Shown one piece after another: positions 1-13,600 of a DNA stretch of 64,000 bases. The DNA is from Parietaria judaica. Its lineage: Eukaryota > Streptophyta > Magnoliopsida > Rosales > Urticaceae. Each line of letters starts with the position of its first letter. Position 1 is the first letter of the stretch. A program made the translations under genes and the position numbers. The DNA lies in contig OX940870.1 in the NCBI GenBank assembly GCA_954871525.1, positions 5,053,501 through 5,117,500 of the forward strand, written 5' to 3'. The notes under the pieces are model-generated. The model did not search any database and was not told the DNA's origin. It saw nothing but the letters and a program-made list of their open reading frames with translations.

Positions 1-1
1 T

Positions 2-1144
2 CATAACGAAGGACACGTAGGGCGTGATCGCGCTCTCGCCTTGATCACCGAGTCTTATTTTTTGCCATCCATGCGGAAGTTTGTGTTTAGTTTCGTGGAC
101 CATTGCCGCGTGTGCAACCTCGCCAAGGGAAGAGCATCCGACGCCGGACTTTATATGCCACTACCGATTCCGACACGAACGTGGTCCGATATTAGTATGG
201 ATTTTGTTCTTGGCCTTCCAAGAACACAACTCCAACACGACTCCATCTTCGTTGTCGTCGACTGGTTCTCCAAGATGGTACACTTTATTCCGTGCAAGAA
301 AACGTCCGACGCTAGTCACGTGGCATTCTTATTCTTTCGCGAGGTGTACCGTCTACACGGCCTTCCTACGTCGATTGTCTCGGATCGCGATACACGCTTC
401 CTTAGTCACTTTTGGGGAAGCTTGTGGCGCCTCGTGGACACTCGTCTTGACTTTAGTAGCGCTTACCACCCGGAGACGGACGGACAAACGGAGGTAGTGA
501 ACCGCTCCCTTGGTAACCTATTGCGTTGTCTTGTAGGTGAATCGATTAAAGCATGGGATCTTACGCTTAGCCAAGCCGAATTCGCCCACAACCATGCCGT
601 CAATCGAAGCACGGGATTGAGCCCATTCCGCATCGTATACAGCATCGTTCCACGATGCCCGCTCGACCTCGCCGCGGTCCCGGAGTCCGATCCCATTCAC
701 CCCGACGCATCGGCTTTCATCGACAACCTCCAAGCGACTCACAAGCTCACGACGAACAACGTTGAAGTCTCCTCCACTCGTTACAAGCGCGAGGCGGACA
801 AGAAGCAACGACACATGGAGTTGGAGGTTGGTGATATCGTATGGGCGGTTTTGACGAAGGAGAGAGTTCCCGCTCATGAGTTTAACAAACTCAAGCCAAA
901 GACGATCGGGCCCTTGAAAATCATCGAGAAAATAAATTCCAACGCCTACCGCCTTCGACTACCGAGCCACATCCGCACTCATGATCTCTTCAACGTCAAG
1001 CACCTCCGAGCTTATACCGGTGACAACTCCGACGACGATCCGACCCCGAATTCGAGGACGAATTCTTTCTCCGCCGGGGAGAATGATACCGACGAACTCG
1101 GACTCGACTTCGAAGAAGCTCGGGACCGTTCACGCCATCGTTGA
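2..1144 (+). mobile_element. Ty3/Gypsy retrotransposon integrase, 5'-truncated by window edge
   Basis: The reading frame is open from base 2 and ends with TGA at 1142-1144. It begins inside the H2C2 zinc-binding part of integrase (His-x3-His at the very start, then CRVC) and continues into the catalytic core. The D,D,E residues can be seen in WSDISMDF, SIVSDRDTRF and TDGQTEVVNR. The C-terminal part has the GDIVWAVL and RTHDLFNVKHLR motifs typical of plant Gypsy polyproteins. No chromodomain follows. Integrase inserts the element cDNA into host DNA. The visible frame has no internal stop or frameshift, so the copy may be fairly young. The protease, RT and RNase H parts lie outside the window. 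The track-style start (TTG) is not a real start. Confidence 0.93.
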
Positions 1145-2155
1145 AGACGAGTTTTTATTTATTTTTAGCTTTACGTTATGCAATTTATTTTTATTGTTTT
1201 AAGTTTGTTATTTTAAGTGCAATTTCCATTAAATGTGGGACCTATTTTTGCAAATCTTGGAGGTATTTAAACCGTCATAAAAAAGGAGCTTGATATTCAG
1301 ATAAAAAAATTCACTCTCGTGTGGTCGATTGATTTTTGCGATCAATTTCCAAGAGTTCTCGCGACGAACAGTAGCGAACTCCAGGCATTCTTCTGGCGCA
1401 GGTGATCACGCGGGAGACGCTCCAGCAGACTTCAACTCTGCGGGACGGCGTTGACAGCGATCAGTGTATAGGGCAGTGTACGATCGAGAATTGTGCGCAG
1501 TTCTCGAAGAGATTTCGGGTGTTTTTCAAACGTTAATATCTGGAATAATTGCATTAATTATTCGTAGACGTGTTCTCGTTTTTGTTGGGTTTCCTTTACA
1601 TCACTTGGCAAAAAAAAAACATGTATCTCGAGCTTTTGATCAAATATTCAAAGTCGTGAATTTTGCGTTTCGATTATAATGTATCTCCGATAATGTTCGT
1701 TTATGTTTTACAGCGAGGGAAGTCTTTAAAATGAGAAAATCTCGAGATGTTGAAAGAAATAATATTAATAGACTGTACACACGTGAAAACCCCAATATTA
1801 ACTGAGTAGAAATACATGAGAATGAGACATGATTTATCAAAAATACAAATGTCATGCTATTTTAATAATATTGGGTACTTTTGGTGCAATTATATTTCAC
1901 TTGATCCTTAAAAAAATCAAGTACTACACGAAGAACAAAGAATAAACTCGAAACGCACAAAATAATTACGTGGCTAATTAAGGAATTAGGGTTTTTCTGA
2001 TTAGTTCACGTCAAACATTTTCTGTTTGTTTCCCGAGAAAATCAAGTCAAAGTCAAAGTCCCAAGCTTGTCCACTACCATTCCACCAGCTTTCAAGTCAG
2101 CTCAGCCATAAACGAGTCAAAGCTTCCAAACGAGGGTTTTGGTTGATCGTCGAGA
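1145..2155. other. Downstream part of the Gypsy element (possible 3' LTR), then AT-rich intergenic DNA
   Basis: After the integrase stop there is a TATA-like TATTTAAACC near 1263 followed by GC-richer transcribed-looking sequence to about 1530, which could be the 3' LTR. I could not find a polypurine tract or TG...CA ends, so the element boundary is not set. From about 1540 to 2155 I see no gene. Confidence 0.35.
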
Positions 2156-4811
2156 ATGATGAATCCTTCTGCGTGTAGAGAGCTTGCCCTGTACATCGAT
2201 CCGCGGCTAGAGAGACGCCTGAGGAGGGCACGTGCAGCGAGTCGGAGCGTCGAGATCGACAACGCTTCGACGGCGACGAGAGGAGCCAAACCAGGTAAAC
2301 GAGTTTCAGACTTTGTTCAATGCGAGAGTATTTCAAGCAGTAATCGCGAAGAAAGTTGTTTGCATGGTAATGGCTTCGATAGGAGCGAGAATGATGTGAA
2401 TGAAGTTGGTCATGGCGATGTTCAAGATCTTCGTGGCGATACATTCTTGAAGATTCCGACGGGAATTGAAGATTCCCGTGCAGGTATGTCTTTTCCGGCG
2501 AGCGACTCGCCTGAAATTCTCGAAATTGCTCCAATCCGTTCGGTGAATCCCAATGCCAACAGAGGAGAACGGCTCAGGCGAGAACTTTCGGATTTGATAA
2601 AGTCGAATGCTTCGAAAATCGGGGCTAATTACTCGAGTGCAGAAGTTGTTTTGAGCGGAAGAGTGTTGAGAAGTCGTGCGAGGAACGAGAGAAATGACAA
2701 TTCCGGAACCCTGGGCGATTATGATGTGCCGGTAAAGAGAAGAAGAGCTAGCTCTGTGAAGAAGAAAGCTCGACGGAGCGACGTTCATGACGATGAAGTT
2801 TGTGAAGTATATCTCGGACTGGTTAACAGTTTTTTTGGTCGGAACGATTTAGACAATAGAGCTGAAGAGTATATCAAATTTTTTAATCCCGATGTTGTTG
2901 TATCGATATCGGACAGTGACGGTTCTGGTGAGGGAATGCCGGAAGCGAATCCGGGTGCGAATGATGATAGAACGGTCGATGTTGAGAGTGATGAACCCGG
3001 CAATGTGGATTCAGAGGAGAGCCGGGAGTATCTAAATTACATAAGAAAGGCCGGTGAAGGCAGGACTCGCGATCTCGACAGTGTTGAGGGAAATGACAAT
3101 GTGGATCCAGAAGAGAACGCGGAGTATCTCAATTACATAAGAACGGCCGGTGAAGGCAGGACTCGCAATCTCGACAGTGTTGAGGGGAATGACAATGTGG
3201 ATCCAGAAGAGAACGCGGAGTATCTCAATTACATAAGAACGGCCGGTGAAGGCAGGACTCGCAATCTCGACAGTGTTGAGGGGAATGACAATGTGGATCC
3301 AGAAGAGACCGCGGAGTATCTCAATTACATAAGAACGGCCGGTGAAGGCAGGACTCGCAATCTCGACAGTGTTGAGGGAAATGACAATGTGGATCCAGAA
3401 GAGACCGCGGAGTATCTCAATTACATAGGAACGGCTGGTCAAGACGGTATTGGCAAGGTCGATAATGTTGAGGGAAATGACAATGTGGAACCAGAAGAGA
3501 CCACGCATCTCAAGTACATAAGACTGGCCGGTGAAGACGGGATTGGCAAGCACAATGGTGGTCCGTGCAGGGCTACCAATGTTGAGGGAGACGACTCCGA
3601 CTCGGATATAGTTGTGTTGGATCATGATCCATTTCATTGTGAAAATTCTACTGTATTCGAAACGAACCAAACCGCATTTGTATGTACACTTGTAACCATG
3701 TGCTTATTCTTTAGTTTTGTTTATCGGCGTGTTTTTTTATTCGTTTTCTCTTGTTTTTCTTTCTTAATTGACAGATTGATTTGGAGAGCGACAACCCAAA
3801 TAAAAATCTTGGCATGACGAGTCACCAGTTTGAGGAGTTTATTGAAATTTTTAAGCGCCCGTATGACGCAGAGCAGCATACAAATTATCTGCAACTTGCA
3901 CAACGTCGAACACCAGTGCTTGAAGATCTAAATTTGCGCGGTGGAAGATTTAAACTAGTCAAGTCCACAACCAGGATGGGAAAATCGTATCTTGATCATC
4001 ATACTGGTAAGTTTTATATTATTTAAACCGAATTTACCGATAACATGGTATGAGATCTTTCGAATACTCTAATCTTACTGATTTTTCCATTATTGATTAA
4101 TGTTTTCTCGACTTTAAAGAATTCTTTGTTTAGATTTTTGGATTGCAATTTAGGGCCAATTAAGAGTAAATTGTATGATGTTTTGACTTTCTAGAGGTGG
4201 TTTTGGACTGAAATAATTATGAGAAACCATAGTTGAGTCCCCGATTATCAGTCACTCCTCGCTTATCGAGTATGATATTTAACTTTTGTTGCGTTTTTTG
4301 ATGCAGATTTAGCAGAGCTGATTGATCTAGCCAAAGACAATAAACTCAAATCATTGAATCTCCTACGTGTATTCTTCTTCTGGTTGGAGGTAAGTTCTAG
4401 GTTTTCTCGTCCCGTGCTGTTTCGTAATTGAAGAATCAGGTTTGTTACAAATGAAGAACATGTTGTAGAAATACACAAGCGATTGAAGCAATTTTTTTCA
4501 GCCAAAAAAATATTATTTTCGCTCGGCCAAGAGGCCTTCTTCCAGTTATCTCCAATTTACTTTGAAATTTGAATTTATAGTTACCTACTTTAAAGCAAAT
4601 TCAAATGCTTAATCCGTACAAATTCAAATATAGATAGTGTTGGTAAATTACGGTACAGTTTTTCGGATTTGGTATTGATGCTGGTTTTTCTTCTTCTTTC
4701 TTCCAGAAATTAACCACCGGAGGCATTTTGCCTCCTTGGAAAGATCCGTCGGTTTTGAAGATGTTGTCGCAACCCCAATTCGGTAAATTAGGGCAAGCAA
4801 ATTTGAATTAG
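2156..4811 (+). CDS. Unrecognised four-exon gene; acidic protein with six 32-residue tandem repeats
   Basis: Exons are 2156-3679, 3775-4006, 4307-4389 and 4707-4811, with GT-AG borders and matching phases (0, 1, 0), giving 647 residues. The start is the first of two adjacent ATGs. Residues 1-280 are charged, with a basic stretch around VKRRRASSVKKKARR that could be a nuclear signal. Residues 283-480 hold six tandem copies of a 32-residue unit (96 bp; starts at 3002, 3098, 3194, 3290, 3386, 3482); a typical copy contains AEYLNYIRTAGEGRTRNLDS. Copies 2-4 are almost identical, copies 5-6 diverged. The remaining C-terminal part spread over exons 2-4 (motifs HQFEEFIEIFKRPYDAEQH, LLRVFFFWLEKL, GGILPPWKDPS) has the look of a conserved domain and is probably the functional core. 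I do not recognise the family. Low-complexity repeats are nucleus-like and acidic; any function is unknown. Confidence 0.8.
3002..3595 (+). repeat. 96-bp in-frame coding minisatellite (six copies)
   Basis: Six head-to-tail copies of a 96-bp unit lie inside exon 1 of the unrecognised gene; the last copy is longer and degenerate. Middle copies differ by only one or a few bases, indicating recent expansion or homogenisation. The period is a multiple of three, so copy number can change without a frameshift. Confidence 0.95.
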
Positions 4812-5384
4812 CTAGATGTTAACCGTGTTTAATGAAGGAGACTGGGTTTAGCTTTAGTATATGCTAGTGTAAGCTGTAGATTGTGAACTCTGCTTGTTCA
4901 CTTTATATTTATTGTTCTTTTGTGGAACTATGTAATTAACTAACATGCCTTTTTATTGTAAAGAAATATAAGAAAACATATATATATATATATATATAAT
5001 ATCAGTTTTGTTTGTGATTTAAACTGCAACTACTCTACTTGTACAATATTTGAATATCTTTATCATATATGTCTCTTAAATAGACCAAACTATTACAGCT
5101 TAATGGACAACTGATGGACGCATGATCTTTGAAAAAATATATCTTTTTGTTGTCAAAAGTGAAATTAGATGCTATGTTCTTAAAATTAAAATGACGGATC
5201 GATATCAAATGAAACGAAAATGCACTTTGCGGGTATGAATAACGTTAACGTTAAGTAACGGTTTGCTATACAAAGTTTATTTTTGTTCCGTGTTGGTATC
5301 ATCAACACGAACACTTGCACATAATCTTCCCTTTACATTCATCAAAGATGAAAAAACCTAATATATATATATATATATATATAG
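4812..5384. other. Intergenic, AT-rich, two (TA)n runs
   Basis: No gene is seen. (TA)n microsatellites lie at about 4979-4998 and 5360-5383, the second directly after the ndhM stop codon (which is on the opposite strand). Confidence 0.8.
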
Positions 5385-6549
5385 TTATGGTTGATCATTA
5401 GCATCTTGGGGTTCAAGCTCGTTCATGTTGAGTATGCGAGGCTTTCCCATGCTGAAATTGAGGACATTAGCGTCCATGTTATACTTGATTTCCTGAGCAT
5501 ACAGCATCTTCCTTATGTAATGCTCTATGTCCGAACCGATCAACCGAAGCGTGTACTCCGTCAAATCAGCACCCTGATAACCGAAGATTCAATCGTTGAA
5601 CGTTAGAGACCCGATAATTTATTTCGAGCTAGTGGCCGATCCGGGTTATTGAAAAATACTTATATTTAAGGTTAAAACTGAAAAATATGAAAACCTGTTA
5701 TGATTCTGTCTAACGTTCTGAACTTGTCGTGTTATCGTAATTTTTCTCTAAAATTTATTACGATTAGCTTTAATATGATATTAAACCAAGTAAAATGCAC
5801 ATTCAAATAAATCTTAGCAAAATACGGCAAATTTATAACTATTAAAGAAAAAAAGAAAAAATATTACAATTCATAAGTTATCGAGTGAGAATACTACTAC
5901 TAGAGAAACCACGGAGACGAAATCCATCGATTTTTATGAAAATGAAAGAAAATTGTCCTTCAATTTTGCAACAATTAGAACAATTTTTGTTTATTTTATT
6001 TTTTGTAAGAATTAACGTAAGACTCAGATGATATGTATATGTATATATATGTGATTAGTGATTACATGAGGTGTATGGGATGTTTGTTACCTCGTAGTGA
6101 TCGACAAGTTCTTGGAAGTAAGAGTAGACCTTCTGGCAGCTCTCGGGGCTCCACACGAACTCGTTGGTCGGGTCGAGAATCAGCGTGAGCTTGTCCGTCT
6201 GCGTCTGGTCAAAGTCCGACGTGACGGGGTCGATGTATGCCGCGAAGATCCTGACGTGGCGCGTCGTGCTGCTCAGCCACTGCCCGCCGAACTCCCTCAC
6301 CATGTTCTTGTTCTTCACGTTCGTCTGCACCTCCACGGGCCGAGGCTCCGTCATTCCCTTGGCCTTGCCCGTCTCCCGCTGCACCTCCGGCAACTCCTCT
6401 GGCGGATACGCTTCCCGCGTCTCCTGGCTCTGGGGCTCTGGCTGGGCTGAGACGGAGAGAGATCTTCTTCCGCGGAGCTGTGTTCGGGCTCTCGAGTGTC
6501 CGAGTATGGAGATTTTGGGCGAGGTTACGTGGGAAGGTGTTGCTACCAT
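5385..6549 (-). CDS. ndhM: Chloroplast NDH complex subunit M (nuclear-encoded)
   Basis: Two exons: 6549-6091 and 5573-5385. The intron begins GTAACA and ends TTATCAG, phase 0, giving 215 residues, close to the roughly 217 of Arabidopsis NdhM. An ATG five codons upstream (6564) is possible, but MVATPS at 6549 fits plant NdhM starts. The N-terminal 45 or so residues are Ser/Arg/Thr-rich and look like a chloroplast transit peptide. The mature part has the conserved blocks FGGQWLSSTTRHVRIFAAYI, DKLTLILDPTNEFVW, YSYFQELVDHYEG, LTEYTLRLIGSDIEHYIRKM and VLNFSMGKPR. NdhM is a stromal-side subunit (subcomplex A) of the thylakoid NADH-dehydrogenase-like complex, which runs cyclic electron flow around photosystem I and plastoquinone reduction. 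The exon is GC-rich compared with its surroundings. Identification is firm. Confidence 0.95.
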
Positions 6550-7603
6550 GGCTGAGAAGAGCATATTAGTTGGCTATGAGTTTGGAGATTTGTTTTTTGA
6601 ATTATATTATCTGTGAGATTCTCAGGCTGATTGTTGTATGAGGAATCCGATTAGGTCCTTGTGTTTTGTTTGGATAAGATTATCTTGTTGTGTTGGACAG
6701 AGGTGTTTTGTCATGTTTATAGCCGTTGATTCTTCATCACAAACTCTGTTCTGATCGCCATAACTACACAATCGAGTGACGGACCTAAGCCGGGCCGGGA
6801 AAGTCGAGCAGGATCGGTTGGGGAAAAAAGTTAATTTTAACATAGAAGAGATCCATTTTGCATCATATCTAAGGGATTCCTTGCTTCGGGCCGAATAAGC
6901 AATGTCACACGATGTTAAAAAAAGTTCATTTTTCAGACGAGGTTAATTTCCTACAAAATTTGACTGGCGCGTTCAGTCGTCGTACTGGTTTCGCCATTTC
7001 AGTTATATCGGTGTCAATTCTGATTTATCATCTAGTTAACAGTTACCGTTAAATATAAGCAGTTAGCGGTTATTAACCGTAAAGATACGAGTCTTTTTCT
7101 TCTAGCGTGGATAAGTATCCGTCAAACTGGTTTGAAAATCCGGTTAGACTATTCTAAACTCGATTGAGCTGGTTAATATAGACGGTAACATACATATTAT
7201 AAGTAATAGTGATTATATAAACAAAACAAAAACATTCTAACACTAAACAAAGATCATGAATATTAAATCAAATAAGCAAATATCTTTTTCATTTCATTGG
7301 AGAAAAGTGAAAGGTATAAACATTACTGTATTCTATTCTATTTCTAACCTACTAAAAGAAATAAAGAAGAAAAAAAAAACTAACAACAAAGTAAAATTTG
7401 CTCTCTCTCTCTCCCCTCTAATTTGATGACTTTTGGCTAATTCCATGTACATTTGACTGAAAGAAACTTGGATATTCATCCAAACTCTCTCTTGTAAGTT
7501 TCAAACAACAAGAAAACCTATTTCACAGTAAGTAAAGCTCCACTATTTTTTTTCTTTTTCAGAATTCTTTCACGAACCCGGAATCTTGAGCACGAATGAT
7601 CAA
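6550..7603. other. Intergenic; nothing coding seen
   Basis: AT-rich DNA between the 5' end of ndhM and the 3' end of the zinc-finger gene. A short (CT)n tract lies near 7401-7415. The small minus-strand frame at 6622-6843 has no family features. Confidence 0.6.
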
Positions 7604-10600
7604 TCATGTGGTTAGATTTCTGTTCATCAGGAGAACTGGTTTGATGATCTCATCAAGATCCTCTAATTCTTCCGAGTCTGAGGAGAAACCACTTTCGAAA
7701 TGGGACATTTTTCGACTATTCCTTTCTCCTGTATAATCATTGTCGTCGTCGCTAAAATCAAGAGCGATATAATCGGCACATTCTTCTTCCAAAGAGGCAT
7801 TGTTTCTATCTTCTTGAGCAAGTAACTTTTCTGGGGTTTCTCTCTCCGGGATTGCATTATCCGGAGAGCCAAAGTATCGACCGCGCAAATTCTTTGATTC
7901 TCTCGGTTGTTTCCTTTTCTTTAATTTACTACGGTTCTTCGGGTGATGGAGTCTGCATTTTGACCCTTCAGAACAGGTTCCGGTCGCTTCAAAAGCCGGG
8001 CAAACATAGCTATGCTTCTTCCGACACTGAGATCAATAAATAGCTTCTACTTTACTAACATAAGAACTTATAGAGAAGAAATAAGTGACTGTTAAGTAAA
8101 CATAACACATAATTCAAGCACTGCAGTGACATCACTAACACGTATCATGTCAAAAATCAGTTGCTGCAGCGGTACGAACGACCTTAGATAACTATATATA
8201 ACACAATAGTTTAGAAAGAAAACGAGCGAGCATATGATGAAATTTAAGCGGACAACTGTTACCTCGTCGCCATCAGCACAATACCCCCTGAGAAACGCTT
8301 CACAAGTGGACGCTTTTGGATTAACACTTACGTGTCTGTAATGACAGTTTGGATTGCTGCATAAACCTACCAAAAACTAGGTTGTTACAATTCAAAAACC
8401 TCAGGCAGTAGAACCCAGTATGCAAATACAAAAAAGAACGTAAAACACCTTGCAAAAAGTACGAACAATCTGGCATTCTTTTGGGAATAACCTGGACCGT
8501 GCATCCAAAAAGAAAAGAGGGTAAGAAAAATGATGAGAAAGGAAGGGTTTTGTAGAGATTTGTCGGGAAAGAAGAAGAAAAAACCTTGTGGGTCAACTTG
8601 CAATTGTTGGTAGAACATAATCCATTCAAAAACTTTGTACAAACTGCAATTTTGGATGCATCATGGAGATAAGGACATCTCCCACTATCTTTATTGCACC
8701 TTCCAAATCTTGTGAAAAATTGACAATAGGTTTTCTTTTTTACTAGCCGGAGTCTGGCTGTAAGCAAGCTCCATCGAACTTTCTCACTGGCCAATGCACG
8801 GCTTCGTTTCTTCGGATCTCTGATGAGTTTGTTACCATTACCGATGCGGATGTATCTGCCAAGAAGTTCGCATTAATGATAAAATTCATAATTACCTACT
8901 GCTGCAGTAAAACTGATAGGAACCAACCACACACAAAAAAAAAAAAAGAACCGAAACAAACACGTATTCACCCAAGATATGAATTCTAGATGATTCTATT
9001 GAATAAAGAATTCCGAATAAAAAGATTGAGATATTATGACCCAAGCTCTCCTAGAAGACGTACGACACAATATGCCAAGAATCACACGACTGTCTCTCCT
9101 AGGGATAGGGACCAGGGATTAGTAAACAATTATACCCACTTATTACAAACTACCAAAAACACCCCTAGATACTTAAGTTAAATTGCCCAAAATGCCCCTG
9201 ATAAACTAAGACATAAATAGGAAGTATTTTTATTATTATTAGTTTATTACTAATTAAAGGTTTACAAAAACACAACAACATTTTGAGAAATAAGAAGAAA
9301 CATACTCATTATAGCCAATCACTAATCTCCTCGGAATGTAAGATGTCATTGCGCCCTTGTCCGGACGATTAGATGGTTCACAAGACAACTCATCATCTAC
9401 ACAGAGATTCATAACCAGTTTGATAATATAAGTTATAAGAAACATACACATGAGCCACAATATAATTTATGAGTTTACCACCTGATATTCTCTGAAGTGA
9501 CCGCCTTGAAGGGTCCATTTTGTAGCGAAATAAACCAATACGGAATATCCGCTCTCCTGGAACATTGTCAGACTATAGTGAGTAGCGGAACCTTTAAATA
9601 AATAAAAAACTTATAATACAATTTAAAAGACAAATAATAAACCCGGACTTACGGGAAGAATGATTTCGAGTCTTGGGCCCAGAACTAATGCACGCAGCAC
9701 CTTTTTGTTCTCTCTTCTTCTTCTCCACTGCAGCCACTGCAAGTGTCGCTTCCTACATGACAGTATAAGAAATGATAAATTTGACAAGAAATACTACTGT
9801 ATCTGAAAATAAAGAGTAGTTCATATAGACGGTACTGACCTCATTAGCTTTCTTCGAATGACTTTCTATGGATTTTGACCACTTTAAACTGGACCCACCG
9901 ACACTTAATACCTTGGATTTTCGCAGGGAATATCCATTGATTGACCTTGTGTAAACTGTATCACGCCTTCTTGATAGCAACAGCTTGCTACTGTAACAAA
10001 GATTAAGTTACTACTAGTTTGTGATGCACACGTTTGATGGGCCGGTGAAAGAAAGTACCTGATTGCTATTGAGCTTCTACTTTTCGAAACCATATTCAGA
10101 TTATGCATGGCACTTCTCCAGTACACAGTTCGTTTCCAAGGAAAAAGATGAGATAAAACTTTCTGGTGATTTGACAAACCAACATCTTTCTCCCTTGACT
10201 GACTGCTGCGGAGCGTCCACACTAGTGAGTTTGCTGAACGTTTAAACATCTTCGTAAATACTGCACAATAAAGCACCTCTTGTTTCAATCTATTGTCACA
10301 CTACTACTACAAACGCTAATCAGAAAAGAAAAGTTGGATTTTTGCAATTTTAGTACAACTTCCCAAAATGTAAATTAAATCATTGAATAAATGGAAAAAA
10401 ATGTATGAATAGAATGCACAAATTTCTGGAGGCCTACGACTTTGAATTTTTGTTCTCTTCCGTCAAAAAAGTTAACGGACTTTGTGTTCTTAGTTGACAT
10501 ATGAACAAAAAACAATGTGAAAGATCAAACATGGACAAAAATACAAACTCAGGGGCATACAAAATTGATTTTCAAAATGATATGGGAATGACACACTTAA

Positions 10601-13600
10601 ATTTTATTCATCAGACACTAGTTTACTTAAAGAAATCAATAATGGAGTCCCTGATTTTCTCTATTGCTTTTATATAACTTCAACTTTGTTACATAGCTAT
10701 ATTACACATGACTATATAACCCCCACATGACAAGAGAAAAAGAAATTTCAACGGTTTCTTGACGCGAATGAATATAATACAGAATACACAAAGACAAAAA
10801 CACAAAATCAGGTTGTGTAGTCATTTTAAAAAGACACAAGCTTTCAGGAATATTGTCAATGAAAATAAGACAGCAGTACATCGAAAAGCTATTTTTTTGA
10901 AAACATACCCTTTTGCGAACGCCTCTTACTCAATCTCATGCTTGAATCGGAATTGATCGTCATTTGGCCTCCCACCTTCTTACCAAACATACAAACAGGC
11001 TTCCCGACGCCGCTTTCTACTGAAGTTCTTATCAGCTGATTTTTTCTCCTCTTGTAGTAACCATCGAAAGATGAAGTTTGAATATAACCAGCATTGGCAA
11101 GCGAAAGATCAAAAGAATTTGAAGTTGCAACCAACTGATTTGATTTGGGCTTTACATATACTATCTTCTTCGGGTTCAGAGATATCGAATTCCTGTAATT
11201 CAGCTCAATCTGAACATCTGGATTGTTACATTGGTCGCTTCGGTTTTCAGAAGCTGGTGAAACTTCACTCACTGTTGGTGTGTCACTAGCCTCTGAAGGA
11301 CTTGCAGGAACCGACTTAGATAGAGAACCTGCTAAGGAAGGTATAAACTCACTACATTTCTTGTTTGATTCATCTAAACTAGGTGAGCTCAACCTATGAA
11401 CAAGAACCGAACCAGAACTCTGGGATACAGCAATGGCTGGAGTAGGGTTTCGAACAAGGCTATTACCTTTACGCACATAAGAAGTGCTTGGAATAGGGTT
11501 AGATCCAGGAAGCGAGGAAGTCGAAGAAGAAAGATTTCTATGCCAAGTTCGGGCATTTGCTGCATTAGGCTTCTTTTTTAAGGTAAACGGCTTAATTGAT
11601 GGGAATGTCCTTGATACGTTAGAACCACATTGTTTCTTCACCCCATTGTATTCAACATTTGAGCTTCCCTGGCCTTGAAACGTACTTTCCGGATCTTGAT
11701 GCGGCAATGATGTGTTTCCCTGTGTTCCGGAAATTGCAGAAACTGAATTTTGAGATCTCGGATTGGACTTGGCGTTTTGCATAGAGACTTTACAAGATGC
11801 TTCGCCCGCTGATGAGGCGTCAGCTTGGTTTGAATCGGAAACCGACAACAAGGTCTGTATACAGCCGTGTGTTGGTAGCAAATCAGCTACAGAATTCGAC
11901 GCTTCGACAGTTTTTCGATGCCGATCATCAGGTGACGACATGGTATCTATGAAATTGAGATAACCGTCTTGTACAGGACAATTATCAGACACCATACCAA
12001 TAGACGAAAAAGGTTCAACTATCTCTTCTTTAGCTGTATCTTGCCCTTTTGAAACAGACTCAACGATGCCATCTCTTTTCTCATCCTGCAAATCATTGAT
12101 CCCATTGTCACAATCCATCGGTATACCCACCCAGACTTCCTTTGAAGTTAATTGTGGTTTAATACAAGATCTAGTGGCATCCGCAGTTTTGTCATCGGTC
12201 TGGGATGGACTTTGAGAAGCCGAGACTTTTCTCCGCTTACTGCGCGGAATAGAAGTAATATCAAAATCAATACCGTCCAAAGCAATAAACATAGGCTCAG
12301 AATTTTTGTCGACCAAACTACCCAAAGAAGAAGCTGCAACTTCGTAACTCCGACTGTCGGAAGAAAATTTTAATGATGTATTCACAGCATTGTTAGTCTT
12401 AGAACCATCAGTAGAATCTAACCCTTCATCTTCACTTGTCCTAGAAAAACCCAATTCATTCCTAATTATCTTCATTCTAAAATCTTCATAAGCATTGCTC
12501 TCTTCAAAATAGCTTGCATTTTCGGCAGCTCTATGTTTTTCGTCCTTCACAGTGCATTCATCTATGAGGTTACATGTTGAATTGCTTCTTGCTGTAGCCT
12601 TTAAGATTTCTTCTTGAACAAAAATTTCCTCTTCCGACGATTTTGTTCCATTAACAGCATCCAGGGTCCTATCTGGAGTATCTGCAGGGTGTAATGAATC
12701 TCCAATCACCAGATTCGAAATTATAGGAGGCACGATTGCGTGGATTGAGTTATCTAATTCACTGTCATCATCCGTTATAACACGCAACAGCTTCAATGAA
12801 CTCTCTGCATCTTCAAAACCATTATGGATTTTGGCTTTTTCGAGCTCTGATAATGCCTCGTTAGTACTCAAGCCATGCTCATTTTTCTGAGCGTTGACTA
12901 AACAATTTGCAACATCAATGCTCTTTTGCTCTTCTCTCATTCCAAGTCCATCTATATCTGCTCTTTTTTCTAGATTATTCGCTTTGATGGAGAAGGAATG
13001 AGATGGAGACGCCGCACGTTTCTGAGTTTCCTGCTGCTGCGTCTTTTGTTCTGAGCCCAAAACAAGTGAGCGAGGACGTAATACCTTTCTAACTATTTTC
13101 TTCACCACTTTTTTCTTCTTAACAACCTTTTTTAAAGGCTTAGAGGAACCAACATCGGTGTCTGATTTCCTCAGCTCTACACTCTTTTCCAGTAGCTGAT
13201 TATCCACACTCGAGTTCGCATTAAGTAGGCCCGATTCACAAGTTACCACAACATCAGCGTTGACTTTATCTGCGGACTCTAGCCTTTCCTTGTCTACAGT
13301 CGAGGCAGTATTTGCAGTACATGGAACACTAACCACATCAATAATAGGACTACCACTGAGCTGAGTTTCTTCTGCATTCGAGCATTCCATATTAGAAACA
13401 AGTCCGTTGCTGCCTTTCAAAGTCATAGGAGCTAAATCAGTATTAATATCATCAGAAGCACCAGTCGGTGTAGATACGGCCTTCGCAACCAGAGAATTAG
13501 ACTTGAACGAAACATCAAGCTCGACAGGGTTTTCCTCTCTTTCCTGTACCTCCATCTCACTGTCGGTATGCATATATTGATCTCTGCGTCTACAAAAACT

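Noticed and set aside
3032..3670. 212-residue minus-strand open frame with a repeated motif
   Set aside because: It is the antisense reading of the 96-bp coding repeats; its regularity comes from them and it has no splice or family support.
6097..6616. Plus-strand frames of 117 and 150 residues
   Set aside because: Antisense shadows of the GC-rich ndhM exon 1.
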